This document shows positions 34,065 through 43,116 of a stretch of 64,000 nt of DNA, piece after piece. The stretch is from positions 2,004,001-2,068,000 of the forward strand of contig NZ_JAGJBY010000001.1 in assembly GCF_020010905.1 (NCBI RefSeq), given 5' to 3'. Positions within the stretch are counted from its first letter, which is position 1; each line of letters opens with the position of its first letter. Made by a program: the position numbers and the translations under genes. The DNA comes from Streptomyces acidiscabies. GTDB lineage: Bacteria > Actinomycetota > Actinomycetes > Streptomycetales > Streptomycetaceae. The notes under the pieces were generated by a model that was given only the letters and a program-made list of their open reading frames with translations, had not been told where the DNA came from and made no database searches.

Positions 34065-34807
34065 CGCAGACCCTCCACCGGACGCCGGCGCAGCCTGTGC
34101 AGGCGGTGCTTGAGGAAGAGGCGGGCGGCGGTGTCGTTCTGGCCGATGTGCACGCGGGGGAGGGCGTGGACGCCGTTCAGGGGGCCGGGGTCGATCGCGC
34201 AGGCGTAGGCGTAACCGGCGTCGCGCACGGCGGTCATGGCGCGCTCGTCGATCGTGCCGTACGGGTAGCAGAAACCGGTTACGTCGGTTTTCAGGAGATC
34301 CTGGAGGAGGGAACGGCTTTCTGCCGTTTCTGCCGCGAGCGTCTCGTCGTCGGCCTTGGTGAGGTCGACGTGGGTAAGGCCGTGGGAACCGATTTCTACG
34401 CCTTGTGCCGCCGCCTCGCGGATGCCGTCCGCCGTGAGGAGGGGCTTGCGGGGGCCCAGCGGGTCCCAGGCGTTGTCGCCGCCGAGGCGGCCGGGGAGGA
34501 CGAAGAGGGTCGCGTTCATGCCGTGCGCGCGCAGGACGGGGAGCGCGGTCTCGACGAAGTCCGTGTAGCCGTCGTCGAAGGTGAGGCCGATCAGGCCCGT
34601 ACGGTCGGGGGCCGCGAGCAGCTCGGCCATGGAGACGCCCCGCAGGCCGCCGCGCGCGAACCAGGCGAGCTGTGCGGCGAGGCGCTGCGGGGTGACGGTG
34701 ATGCGGTACGGGTCGTCGGAACAGTCGCCCACCGAGTGGTACATCGCCACCCAGGGAAGGGAGTTGGGTGCCTGGCGTCTGCTTCTGGTCTCAACGGGAA
34801 CGGACAT
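34061..34807 (-). CDS. Polysaccharide deacetylase (NodB/CE4 fold)
   Basis: A 248-residue CE4-type deacetylase. The catalytic motif LIGLTFDDGYTDF carries the Asp pair, and the metal-binding motif is GVEIGSHGLTHVDLTKAD (H-x4-H pattern: SHGLTH). FCYPYGTIDERAM and the C-terminal half complete the barrel. No signal peptide or membrane segment is visible, so it may act on lipid-linked intermediates inside the cell or be exported by another route. The start at 34807 overlaps the MurJ-like gene end by 17 bases. It would remove acetyl groups from N-acetylated sugars of the polymer. Confidence 0.88.
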   Translation of the reverse strand: MSVPVETRSRRQAPNSLPWVAMYHSVGDCSDDPYRITVTPQRLAAQLAWFARGGLRGVSMAELLAAPDRTGLIGLTFDDGYTDFVETALPVLRAHGMNATLFVLPGRLGGDNAWDPLGPRKPLLTADGIREAAAQGVEIGSHGLTHVDLTKADDETLAAETAESRSLLQDLLKTDVTGFCYPYGTIDERAMTAVRDAGYAYACAIDPGPLNGVHALPRVHIGQNDTAARLFLKHRLHRLRRRPVEGLR

Positions 34808-37340
34808 GGGCTGCCAGCCTTCGGGATGCGGAACGGACGGAGCTGAGGACGGGCTCGACCCCCTGGGCGTCCAGCGCCCAGCAGAGGACGAGGAAGACGG
34901 CGGTCACGGTCAGCCCCCCGGCGAACGCCCCCGCGATCGGCCCCCCGGCGACGTGGCCCGCCGCGTACGCGCCGAGGACCGTCGCGACCAGCGCGGCCCG
35001 TACCGGCCTGCTCAACTCGTGCAGCACGCCCCGGACATGGACCGGGACACTCTTCGGGCCCAGCCCGGCGAGCAGTACCAGCGCGGTCACCGAGATACCG
35101 GCCGCGTTCGCCACGGCGATGCCGGTGACCCCCAGGCTCCCCACGCTCAGCGCGCCGATCCACGACGTCACCACGATCCCCGCGGCCATCGCGCCTACCG
35201 GGTACCAACTCGGGCGGCCCGCCGAGAAGTACGAGCGCACGAGGACGCCGGTGAGGGTCTGGCCCAGCAGGCCCAGCGCGTACACCCGCATCACCTTCGC
35301 GGTCGCCGCGGTGTCCTCCGGGGTGAACGCGCCCTTCTGGAACAGGAGTTGGATGATCTGCGGGGCGCAGGCGACGATGGCCGCCGTACCGAGGAGGACG
35401 ACGCACGTCGCCAGCGCGAGGTCGCTCTCCACCCGCTTGCGCGCCCGCTCGGTGTCCCCCTCCGCGAGCGCCCTCGCGACCACCGGGAACGTGACCGTGA
35501 TCAGCATCATCGACAGCAGCATCGGCATCTGCGCCACCTTCTGGGCGTAGTTGAGATGCGAGATGGCGCCCTCGGGGAGGCGGGAGGCGAGGAACCGCTC
35601 GATCAGGACCTGCGACTGCCGGCAGAGCGCGAACAGCAGGACGGTCGCGAGGAGCGCGGTGTTGAGCGCCTGGGGTTCCTGGTTGCCGCGCTTGTCCTGT
35701 ACGGCGGCTTTGGTGGTCAACTGCTTGAGCAGCGCGGGCAGTTGCACGAGGACCATCAGTACGCCGCCGACCGCGACCCCTGCCGCCGCCGACCGCACCC
35801 CCCAGTGCCCGCCCAGCACGAACATCCCCGCGATGATGCCGGTGTTGTACGCGACGTAGATCGCGGCGGGGGCGCCGAACGTGCGGTGCGCCCTCAGCGC
35901 GGCGCTGCAATATCCGGCGAGGCCGAAGCTGACGACGCAGGTCGCCGTCAACCGGGTGCAGTCGACGGCGAGTCGGGGGTTCGACAGGCCGGGTGCGAGC
36001 GCCTCGACGACTTGGGGTGCCAGCCCGATGACGAGCGCTCCGACGGCCATGAACGCGAGCGCCAGCTTCGGCAGGGTCCCGGCGACCAGCGCCCGTACGG
36101 GATCCCCGGAGGCTCCCTGCGCCTTCCTCGCCAGCGCCATGCTGAACGCCGGGATGAGGGCGAACGCCATCCCGTCCTCGATGAGCAGCGTCGCGGCGAA
36201 CTCCGGGATGGTCCAGGCGACAAGAAACGCGTCGGTCTCCTGCCCGGCCCCGAAGAGCCGGGCGAGGGCCTGATCCCGGACGAGCCCGAGGAGGGACCCG
36301 GCGATGGAGAGGGCGGCGGTGAGGACGGCGGCCTTGGCGAGGAACTTGCCGGTGGGGTGGGTGGGTTCAGGGGACGGGTGGGGGGCGTTCTGATCAGGGC
36401 GGGACCCGTCGCCCGGGGGATCGGGGAGCGGCCTGTCGGCGAGGGGCGCGGCGGACCTCCGGAGGCGATCGACGCCGGAACCCGCGGCGGTGCCGCGCGC
36501 CGACGCGCCGACGCCGTCCCGCCGCGCGCCTTCGGGGACGGCGCAGCCCGGCCCACCGAACTCGCCCCGCAGCCCGGCTTCCGCTCGCGCGGCAGTCGCA
36601 CCCAGCCGTCCGGTTCCCGAAGAGGTCCCGACTCCTGCCCGTGCACCGGCCCCGCCCAGTGTTTCGGCTGCCAGTGCGGTTCTGGCCTCCGCTTGCGCGG
36701 TGGCCTCAGCGGGCGGTTCGGCTTGCGTGGCGGTCTTGGCTTCGGCTCGTGTGGTGTTCCTGTCCAGTGGTCCGGCTTGCGGTGTGGGCTCGGCTGTTGC
36801 CCGGGCACTGGCTCCGCCCAGCGTTTCGGCTGCCAGTGCGGCTCTGGCTTCCGCTTGCGCGGTGGCCTCGGCCAGTGCTCCGGCTTCTGGCACGCCCCCG
36901 GCCCCTGTCGGTGCGGTGGCCCTGCCCAGTGGTCCGGCCTGTGGCGGGGGCTCGGCTGTTGCCCGGGCACTGGCTCCGCCCAGCGTTTCGGCTGCCAGTG
37001 CGGCTCTGGCTTCCGCTTGCGCGGTGGCCTCGGCCAGTGGTCCGGCTTGCGGCACGCCGCCGGCCCCTGTTGGTGCGGTGGCCCCGCCCAGCAGCCCGGC
37101 CTGCGGCGTGGGCTCGGCCGCTGCCCGCGCAACCGCCCCCCGCCGCCGTTCCGCCTCCGACGCGGCACCCGCATCCGCTCGCGTCTCCGCGCCGGACGAC
37201 GCCCGAGCGCCCTCGCGCCCCCCGGTCTCCCGAGACCCGGCATCCGTGTCCAGTGTTCCGGACACCCTCGCGGACGGCCCCGGCGCAACCTCCTGCGCAG
37301 GGCCGTCCGTAGAGGGTGTTCGGGAAGCGGGCACCGTCAT
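34791..37340 (-). CDS. MurJ-like lipid-linked sugar flippase with a long repetitive N-terminal tail
   Basis: About 849 residues from ATG 37340, which overlaps the preceding stop by four bases. Residues about 330-849 are a MurJ/MVF fold with some 14 hydrophobic segments: KAAVLTAALSIAGSLLGLVR DQALARLFGAG at the start, FLVAWTIPEFAATLLIEDGM, and CRQSQVLIERFLASRLPEGA ISHLNYAQKV in the middle. The first ~330 residues are a cytoplasmic, Ala/Pro/Gly/Glu-rich tail containing imperfect 54-residue repeats (AEATAQAEARAALAAETLGG and ATAPTGAGGVP). MurJ and its Wzx-like relatives flip lipid-linked oligosaccharides; in this operon the substrate should be the polysaccharide repeat unit. The tail is far longer than in ordinary MurJ. 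Confidence 0.85.
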   Translation of the reverse strand: MTVPASRTPSTDGPAQEVAPGPSARVSGTLDTDAGSRETGGREGARASSGAETRADAGAASEAERRRGAVARAAAEPTPQAGLLGGATAPTGAGGVPQAGPLAEATAQAEARAALAAETLGGASARATAEPPPQAGPLGRATAPTGAGGVPEAGALAEATAQAEARAALAAETLGGASARATAEPTPQAGPLDRNTTRAEAKTATQAEPPAEATAQAEARTALAAETLGGAGARAGVGTSSGTGRLGATAARAEAGLRGEFGGPGCAVPEGARRDGVGASARGTAAGSGVDRLRRSAAPLADRPLPDPPGDGSRPDQNAPHPSPEPTHPTGKFLAKAAVLTAALSIAGSLLGLVRDQALARLFGAGQETDAFLVAWTIPEFAATLLIEDGMAFALIPAFSMALARKAQGASGDPVRALVAGTLPKLALAFMAVGALVIGLAPQVVEALAPGLSNPRLAVDCTRLTATCVVSFGLAGYCSAALRAHRTFGAPAAIYVAYNTGIIAGMFVLGGHWGVRSAAAGVAVGGVLMVLVQLPALLKQLTTKAAVQDKRGNQEPQALNTALLATVLLFALCRQSQVLIERFLASRLPEGAISHLNYAQKVAQMPMLLSMMLITVTFPVVARALAEGDTERARKRVESDLALATCVVLLGTAAIVACAPQIIQLLFQKGAFTPEDTAATAKVMRVYALGLLGQTLTGVLVRSYFSAGRPSWYPVGAMAAGIVVTSWIGALSVGSLGVTGIAVANAAGISVTALVLLAGLGPKSVPVHVRGVLHELSRPVRAALVATVLGAYAAGHVAGGPIAGAFAGGLTVTAVFLVLCWALDAQGVEPVLSSVRSASRRLAAHVRSR
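36640..37120 (-). repeat. 162-base tandem repeat in the MurJ-like gene
   Basis: Two near-identical 162-base units lie side by side (about 36795-36956 and 36957-37118), encoding the 54-residue unit of the N-terminal tail. A more diverged, partial unit continues to about 36640. The copies share long identical stretches, so the array is young. Confidence 0.8.
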
Positions 37341-38644
37341 CGGGCGCTGGCCCCCTCGGACTTGCCGGCCAGCCCCCACCATGCGATCAACCCCACGCAG
37401 ATCGCCGTAAGCACCGTCGACGGCCCCCCGATGTCCGCGTACATGAAGTCCGTGAGCTGCCACACCGACAGCCCGCAGGCGATCAACGCGCAGTCCAGGG
37501 AGCCTTGTTGGCGCTTGTGCTCACGGGCGAGGTTGCGGAGTGCGCAGGTCAGCAGGGCCAGCCAGCCGCCCGCCAGGGCCAGGAGGCCGAGCAGGCCCTG
37601 TTCGCTGAGGATCAGCAAGTACATGTTGTGCGGGGACAGCAGGGGTTGTTTCACGTACGCCGAGCCCGCGCCCTCCGTGTCGCTCCCGGAGGACAGCGCC
37701 AACGACGCGTGCGCGTCCCGGTGTTCGGGGAACCCCTTCAATCCGACGCCCGTCAGGGGCTGTTCGCGCCACATGCCGATGGCGGCGGCCCACATGGTGT
37801 AGCGGTCGGTGACCGACTGGTCCGGGGTGTCGGTGACTTGGGTGATGCTGCTGACGCGCTCCTGGAGCATGGCGGACCCGATACCGAGGCCACCGACGAG
37901 GACGACACCGAGGGCCGCGACAACTGCCCCTACTTTCAGGGCCCTTCGCAAGCCCGCCAGCACCAGCTGGACCGAGCACGTCAGCGCCGTGGCGATCCAG
38001 GCGCCCCGGCTGAAGGACAGGGCCAGCGGAATGAGCAGCGCGCCCGCGCAGGCCGCCGCGATCATGCGTTCCCGCTGCACCGACCGCCCCAGCGCGAGCC
38101 CCACCGAGCAGATCAGCCCGAACGACACGACGGTCGCCATCCCCATGACGTCCTGCGGCCCGAACGTGCCGACCGCCCGGATCTCCTCGCCCTGGTAGGA
38201 CGCCCCGGTGTGGGTGACGAACTGGTGGACCCCGACGGCCCCTTGCCACCCGGCGAGCCCGACGAAGGACCAGGCGAGGAGCCGGAAGTCACGGGCGTCG
38301 CGGATCAGCAGCAGCACGGTGGCCGGCACGAGGACGAAGATCTGGAGGTAGCGCCCGAGCCCGGACATCCCGGCGCTCGCGGAGGACGCGCCGAGCGCCG
38401 CCAGCGTGAGCCCCGCGACCGGCATAGCGAAGAGCACGGCGGCACGCCGGGACAGCGGCCGGACCCGCTGCCGCAGCAGCCGTACGACGCAGAAGAGGAC
38501 GACGAGCGCGGAGAGCGCGTCGGCGGGCCCCGCACCCCCCTCGCCGCCGGGGGCGACGGGCAGGGCGATGAGCGCGATCACGGCGGCGACCGGCAGGACC
38601 GGCGACCAGGACCGGGGCGGCGTGAGGGGCAGGGCGAGGGCCAT
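37337..38644 (-). CDS. O-antigen ligase/Wzy-like polymerase
   Basis: A 435-residue membrane protein with about 10-12 helices, starting at ATG 38644, five bases after the sugar transferase stop. Typical features include the large outer loop in the second half (TDTPDQSVTDRYTMWAAAIG MWREQPLTGVGLKGFPEH) with the family's G-x-G-x3-F and the PHNMYLLILSEQGLLGLLAL motif that contains the conserved His/Asn of the O-antigen ligase superfamily. It would polymerise or ligate the flipped repeat units outside the membrane. It is joined to the flippase gene by a four-base overlap. Confidence 0.85.
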   Translation of the reverse strand: MALALPLTPPRSWSPVLPVAAVIALIALPVAPGGEGGAGPADALSALVVLFCVVRLLRQRVRPLSRRAAVLFAMPVAGLTLAALGASSASAGMSGLGRYLQIFVLVPATVLLLIRDARDFRLLAWSFVGLAGWQGAVGVHQFVTHTGASYQGEEIRAVGTFGPQDVMGMATVVSFGLICSVGLALGRSVQRERMIAAACAGALLIPLALSFSRGAWIATALTCSVQLVLAGLRRALKVGAVVAALGVVLVGGLGIGSAMLQERVSSITQVTDTPDQSVTDRYTMWAAAIGMWREQPLTGVGLKGFPEHRDAHASLALSSGSDTEGAGSAYVKQPLLSPHNMYLLILSEQGLLGLLALAGGWLALLTCALRNLAREHKRQQGSLDCALIACGLSVWQLTDFMYADIGGPSTVLTAICVGLIAWWGLAGKSEGASAR

Positions 38645-38649
38645 CGGCG

Positions 38650-40050
38650 TCAGCTCCCGGTCGGACGGACGAAGGCGGCGGCGGTGCGCAGCAGGATGCA
38701 GATGTCCTGCCACAGCGACCAGTTGTCGATGTAGGCGTTGTCGAAGCGGGCCCGGTCCTCGATCGAGGTGTCCCCGCGCAGCCCGTTGATCTGGGCGAGC
38801 CCGGTGATCCCGACCCGCATCCGGTGCCGGGCCGCGTAACCGGGGTAGGTCTGGCTGAACTGCCCGACGAAAAAGGGCCGTTCGGGACGCGGCCCGACGA
38901 GGCTCATGTCCCCGCGCAACACGTTCCACAACTGGAGCAACTCGTCCAGCGAGGTCTGCCGCAAAAACCGGCAGAACGGACTCATCTCCCGCTCCCCGGC
39001 GACACTCCACCGCGTCGCGGACTCGTGCTCGTCGGCGGGCCGGTACGTGCGGAACTTCAGCAGCGTGAACGGCCGCCCGTCCTTCCCGATCCGCTCCTGC
39101 CGGAACACCACCCCGGGCCCGTCGGTGAACCGCAGCACGACCGCGCACACCAGCAGCAACGGGCTGATCAGCAGCAGCAGCACCCCGGAGACAGCAACAT
39201 CGAGCAACCGTTTACCGGCGCTTCCCCGCCGCCGCAGCCCGAGGTCCAGCGGCCGACGCGCGTACCCGGCGAGCGGGTCGCGCGAGGCGTACGACGGCGA
39301 CTCCGCGTCCACCTCCCACACCGCGCACCCGGACTCCGCGAGCGCCCGCAGCAACGGCGCCTGCCTGGCCCGTACGGACGGGTCGACGCACAGGACGTCC
39401 CGCACCCCGTTCTGCACGACCGCCATCTGGACGTCCTGACCAGTCGTCAGAACCGGCAACCCGCCGCCCCCGCCGCCCTGTTCGGCGACGATCCCGACCG
39501 GCTCCACCCCGCACCGGGGCTGCCGCAGCACGGCGGCGGCGACCTTCTGTGCGGTGGCGACGGGACCCACGACGAGCGCGGCACGCGGACGCCGGGCCAG
39601 CAGCCGTCGGCGCCGGTGGTGCACCAGCGACCGCCCGGCGCACGCGGCACTCGCCTGCGCCGCGCACCCGAACCCGAGGGTCCCCCAACTCAGCGCTTCC
39701 AGCGGCGAGTTAGCGGCGATCAGGGTGGCGAGCAGCAGCCAGGCGACCGCGATCCGCCCGCAGACGGCGGGGAGTTCGTCCAGCACCCCCGCGACGGGCC
39801 GCGCCCGCTGGGGCCGCAGGAGTATCGTCGCCGCCACCAGCGCCCCGACCAGCAACGGACGGCGCTGCGCCTCGGCGAGCGCGGGGACACCGGCGGCCAC
39901 GGCGGCGAAGTCGGCCAGCAGCAGCGGCAGCGGCGACAGGGGCCGCGCCGAGGGCCGCCGCACCGGGAACCTGAACCCCGTACCGCTGTCGCGGCGCGGG
40001 ATGACGGAGACGGGCGAACCGGGGGAGGGGACGGTGCTTTCGGCGGTCAC
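38650..40050 (-). CDS. Initiating sugar-phosphate transferase (polyprenol-phosphate type)
   Basis: A 466-residue enzyme that loads the first sugar-phosphate onto the lipid carrier. The start is GTG 40050, sharing GTGA with the preceding stop. The N-terminal half has four hydrophobic stretches and a CoA-binding-like domain (ALVVGPVATAQKVAAAVLRQ). The C-terminal catalytic domain is of the bacterial sugar transferase type: GSAGKRLLDVAVSGVLLLLI, PGVVFRQERIGKDGRPFTLL KFRTY, FLRQTSLDELLQLWNVLRGD MSLVGPRPERPFF, and ITGLAQINGLRGDTS. It is the committed step of the locus. Confidence 0.93.
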   Translation of the reverse strand: MTAESTVPSPGSPVSVIPRRDSGTGFRFPVRRPSARPLSPLPLLLADFAAVAAGVPALAEAQRRPLLVGALVAATILLRPQRARPVAGVLDELPAVCGRIAVAWLLLATLIAANSPLEALSWGTLGFGCAAQASAACAGRSLVHHRRRRLLARRPRAALVVGPVATAQKVAAAVLRQPRCGVEPVGIVAEQGGGGGGLPVLTTGQDVQMAVVQNGVRDVLCVDPSVRARQAPLLRALAESGCAVWEVDAESPSYASRDPLAGYARRPLDLGLRRRGSAGKRLLDVAVSGVLLLLISPLLLVCAVVLRFTDGPGVVFRQERIGKDGRPFTLLKFRTYRPADEHESATRWSVAGEREMSPFCRFLRQTSLDELLQLWNVLRGDMSLVGPRPERPFFVGQFSQTYPGYAARHRMRVGITGLAQINGLRGDTSIEDRARFDNAYIDNWSLWQDICILLRTAAAFVRPTGS

Positions 40051-41225
40051 GAGGGGATGGACTCCCTGTACTCGGTGGGCTCGACGCGCGGCAACGGCCG
40101 CTCGCCGCCCAGGAGTTCGCGGTACAGCTCCGCGACCGTCCCGGCGCTGCGCCGCACGTCGTGTGTGGACAGGACGTGCCGGCGGCCCCGGGAGCCGAGG
40201 GACTCGCGCAGCAGGGGGTCGAGCAGCAGGCCGGTGACCGCGCCCGCCAGCGCGGCGGGCTCCCCGGGCGGCACCAGACATCTCTCGGCGAGCGCGGGCG
40301 GCAGGCTCTCGCGGGCACCGGCCACATCGGTCACCACCACCGGCCGGCCGCACGCCAGCGCCTCCAGCGGAGCGAGAGCCATGCCCTCCCAGCGAGAGGG
40401 CAGGACGACCAGATCGGCGGCCTGGTACCAGGGGACGGTGTCCTCGACGGCACCGGCGAACGTCACCGACTCCGGTGCCTTCAGAGTGAGTTGAGACCGG
40501 TCCGGGCCGTCGCCGACCAGCACGAGACGGGCTTGCGGTACCCGCCGGACGACCGACTCCCACGCCGCGAGCAGCACGTCCTGGCCCTTCTGCCGGCACA
40601 GCCGCCCCACGCACACCACGAGCGGCGCGGCCGGGTCGGCGTCCGGGAGGAGGGCGGCGCGGACGGTGTCCACGGACGCGGGGTGGAAGCGGCCGGTGTC
40701 GATGCCGTTGGGGATCACCTGATACCGCCCGGCGATCCCGGCGCGCTCACCCGCCGCCCGCTCGCCCTCGCTCACGCACACCAGCCGGTGCGCCCAACGT
40801 GCCCCGAACCGCTCCCAGTTGAGGGCGAGCGCGGCCATGGCCCCGTCGACGGCCTCGAACGACCAGGCGTGCGGCTGGAACACCGTCGGCACCCGCCCCC
40901 GCACCGCGAGCCGCCCGGCGATACCGGCCTTCGCGGAGTGCGCGTGCACCAACTGGGGCCGTACGTCCCGCAGTACCCCCCCGAGCCGCCGCACCTCGGA
41001 GGCCAGCGAGGGTCCGGGAGCGCGGGCCGCCTCCCAGCGGCGTACGACGGCCCCCAGCGCGGCCAGGTCGGCGGCGAGGGGGCTGTCGGGGAGGGCGACC
41101 GTGACGTGGCACCCGGCGGCGAGCTGAAGGGCCGTCAGATCCGTGACGACGCGGGCGACTCCGCCGTCCACGGGCTGGGTGACGTGCAGGACCCGGGGAC
41201 CGGCTTCGGGTACCGACTGGTGCAT
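40047..41225 (-). CDS. Family 4 glycosyltransferase
   Basis: A 392-residue GT-B glycosyltransferase: RVLHVTQPVDGGVARVVTDL and RPQLVHAHSAKAGIAGRLAV in the acceptor half, YQVIPNGIDTGRFHP, VVCVGRLCRQKGQDVLLAAW, RLVLVGDGPDRSQL and the E-x7-E donor motif SRWEGMALAPLEALACGRPV in the second half. It is the second gene of the operon after the DUF3344 protein and is joined to the sugar transferase by GTGA overlap. The start ATG at 41225 has no strong ribosome site. Sugar specificity cannot be read from the sequence. Confidence 0.9.
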   Translation of the reverse strand: MHQSVPEAGPRVLHVTQPVDGGVARVVTDLTALQLAAGCHVTVALPDSPLAADLAALGAVVRRWEAARAPGPSLASEVRRLGGVLRDVRPQLVHAHSAKAGIAGRLAVRGRVPTVFQPHAWSFEAVDGAMAALALNWERFGARWAHRLVCVSEGERAAGERAGIAGRYQVIPNGIDTGRFHPASVDTVRAALLPDADPAAPLVVCVGRLCRQKGQDVLLAAWESVVRRVPQARLVLVGDGPDRSQLTLKAPESVTFAGAVEDTVPWYQAADLVVLPSRWEGMALAPLEALACGRPVVVTDVAGARESLPPALAERCLVPPGEPAALAGAVTGLLLDPLLRESLGSRGRRHVLSTHDVRRSAGTVAELYRELLGGERPLPRVEPTEYRESIPS

Positions 41226-41279
41226 GGCGCGGTTTCCTCGCTCACGGACGACGCTCGGGACGGGCGGGAACGCGCCTGA

Positions 41280-42389
41280 CTACTGCCGGGCGTCGACGGC
41301 GACGAAGATCGCACCGGCCCACGCCGCGTCCCGGGAGGAAACGAGACGGAAGGCCGCCTGGTCACCACCGCGCCGCAAACCCTCGCTCAGATCGAACACG
41401 TCGGAGTCGTAGCCGAGGGTGGCGGCGTACGCCGGTTCACGCGCCGCCGGAGCCTCCCCCGGCTCGCTGATCGTGGAGTTCAGTACGTCGCCGGCCGGAT
41501 TGACGGCGTTTCCGAGCGGGGTTTCGCGGCCCTTCCCCGTCGAAAACATGAGCGAGTCACCCGTTCGGCCGGGGGCGCCGTCGTACGCCACGAGCCCGGC
41601 GTACCCACCCGCGTGCGCCGCCAGCGCGCGCCCCTTGAGTGTCACTTCGTGCCCCCGCTTTCCGTTCAGGGTGTCGAAGCCGTCCCAGAGGGAGAGGTGC
41701 CGGAGGGGTTCGTTCCGATTGTCGTACGCCACGACGAGCGTCCACCCGCCCCAGGCGCCGGCCGCCGACTTGCCCATCGCCACGTTGACTTGTGCGACCG
41801 TGTACAGCCCCTCGCCGCTCTCCCGGACCAGCTTCGTGACGTCCGCGGAGGCCTGGAAGGCGTCGGCGCCGCCCGCGACCCGGTGGCCCGTGACCGTGTC
41901 GGCGAGGAGCGCCTTGTAGGAGCCGCCGGGCTCGGCGATCAGGACGCGGCCGTTGTCCTTCGGGGGCTTCTGCTCGCCGACGCGCAGGTTGCCGCCCCAG
42001 TAGAGGCGGGCGTACGTGACGCGCGAGCCCTCCGGGAGGCGGACCTCGGCGCGGGAGGAGTTGTAGGTGTTCGGGTCGTCGTCGACGTCGACGTAGAACA
42101 TGTCGAAGTCGCTGTTGGCGGCGGCGAGTTGGGCGTCACGGGCCTCGGCGCAGCCGGGGGTCTTCGCGCGGCAGCTGATCGAGGTGTTCGCGGCGCGGAC
42201 GATGCCGCCGTGCTGGGTGGCGCGGTAGCGCTCGGCGAAGGGGAGGGCGGGGGCCTCGGCGGCGGCCGGCGCGGGCGGCGTCGGCGGGGCTGCGAGCGCC
42301 GAGTGGGAGGTCCAGAAGGTGGCGAGGGCGAGGACGCCCACCGTCGCGCGGCGCAGCAGCGGAGCCGTGGGAGTGCGCATGACCGGCAT
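41280..42389 (-). CDS. Secreted DUF3344-type protein
   Basis: About 369 residues. ATG 42389 or ATG 42380 are the likely starts; AAAGGG lies just upstream and better suits the second. A signal peptide (RRATVGVLALATFWTSHSAL AAP) precedes a Pro/Ala linker. The mature part has VNTSIS-like ANTSISCRAKTPGCAEARDA, DMFYVDVDDDPNTYNSSRAE, VTYARLYWGGNLRVGE, and later GAWGGWTLVVAYDNRNEPLR and YDSDVFDLSEGL, the pattern I associate with DUF3344 surface proteins. It is first in the polysaccharide operon (55 bases before the glycosyltransferase), facing a chaplin gene across 257 bases. Function unknown. Confidence 0.72.
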   Translation of the reverse strand: MPVMRTPTAPLLRRATVGVLALATFWTSHSALAAPPTPPAPAAAEAPALPFAERYRATQHGGIVRAANTSISCRAKTPGCAEARDAQLAAANSDFDMFYVDVDDDPNTYNSSRAEVRLPEGSRVTYARLYWGGNLRVGEQKPPKDNGRVLIAEPGGSYKALLADTVTGHRVAGGADAFQASADVTKLVRESGEGLYTVAQVNVAMGKSAAGAWGGWTLVVAYDNRNEPLRHLSLWDGFDTLNGKRGHEVTLKGRALAAHAGGYAGLVAYDGAPGRTGDSLMFSTGKGRETPLGNAVNPAGDVLNSTISEPGEAPAAREPAYAATLGYDSDVFDLSEGLRRGGDQAAFRLVSSRDAAWAGAIFVAVDARQ

Positions 42390-42646
42390 GGCCCTTTCGG
42401 GGAACCTGCGGGGTGATTCCGCAGTGCGATTTGCTGGCTTATAGGGGTGCGTCGGATGGGCCGCAACTCTAGACCGTATTCGGACTAATACGGTGATACC
42501 GGTCAAGTGTGTCGGAAAGGTGAAAGTCGGACCGGCTGCACATCACCCCATTGGCCGCACAACCCTCCGGGGTGTCGCGCGTTGACACAGCGCCGGGCAT
42601 CCCCGCCCGGATGTTCGTGTCAAAACCCCCCAAGGAGCACCTCTCC

Positions 42647-42886
42647 ATGTCGCGTATCGCGAAGGGCCTGGCCCTCACCACCGTTGCCGCAGCGGCCGTC
42701 GCCGGCGCCTCCGGCATCGCCGCCGCCGACAGTGGCGCGCAGGGTGTCGCCGAGCACTCCCCGGGCGTGCTGTCGGGCAATGTCCTCCAGGTCCCCGTGC
42801 ACGTTCCGGTCAACGTCTGCGGCAACTCCGTCGACGTCATCGGCCTGCTGAACCCGGCCTTCGGCAACACCTGCGTCAACGACTGA
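42647..42886 (+). CDS. Short chaplin
   Basis: A 79-residue chaplin with AAGGAG before the ATG at 42647. The signal peptide (MSRIAKGLALTTVAAAAVAG, ending GIAAA) is followed by a mature peptide of about 52 residues: GVAEHSPGVLSGNVLQVPVH, VPVNVCGNSVDVIGLLNPAF and GNTCVND. The two Cys and the conserved C-terminal VND are present. Its position in the polysaccharide-to-tyrosinase interval resembles S. coelicolor chpF, but the letter is not certain. A hairpin follows 16 bases after the stop. Confidence 0.93.
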   Translation: MSRIAKGLALTTVAAAAVAGASGIAAADSGAQGVAEHSPGVLSGNVLQVPVHVPVNVCGNSVDVIGLLNPAFGNTCVND

Positions 42887-42902
42887 CGCGCCTCTTCGCC
42901 GG

Positions 42903-42933
42903 ACGGCCGCTCCCCAGCCAGGGGGGCGGCCGT
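42903..42933 (+). terminator. Terminator after the chaplin
   Basis: ACGGCCGC and CCCC (42903-42915) pair with GGGG and GCGGCCGT (42922-42933) around a short loop, with one T and one G bulged. Confidence 0.65.
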
Positions 42934-43116
42934 TTCGCGTGCCGCTACCCCGAATGGGCGGTCGTCCGCGCGACACGGCGTACGGCGCTTGACGACCCGT
43001 CCGACCTGGGGCGATGCGGTTGTGTAAACGGTTGCAGCACGTGATTGACCTGTTGCGGTGAGTGGGTGTCACTCGCACGGTGGGCTCAAGACCTGACGCA
43101 ATCGAAAGGAATTCTC

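Noticed and set aside
36640..37120. Repeats in the flippase gene as a CRISPR or mobile element
   Set aside because: The 162-base units keep the reading frame and encode a 54-residue unit; there are no unique spacers or inverted ends.
34581..37802. 1,073-residue plus-strand open frame
   Set aside because: Arg/Gly/Pro/His-rich translation antisense to the flippase and polymerase genes; no domain and no start signal.
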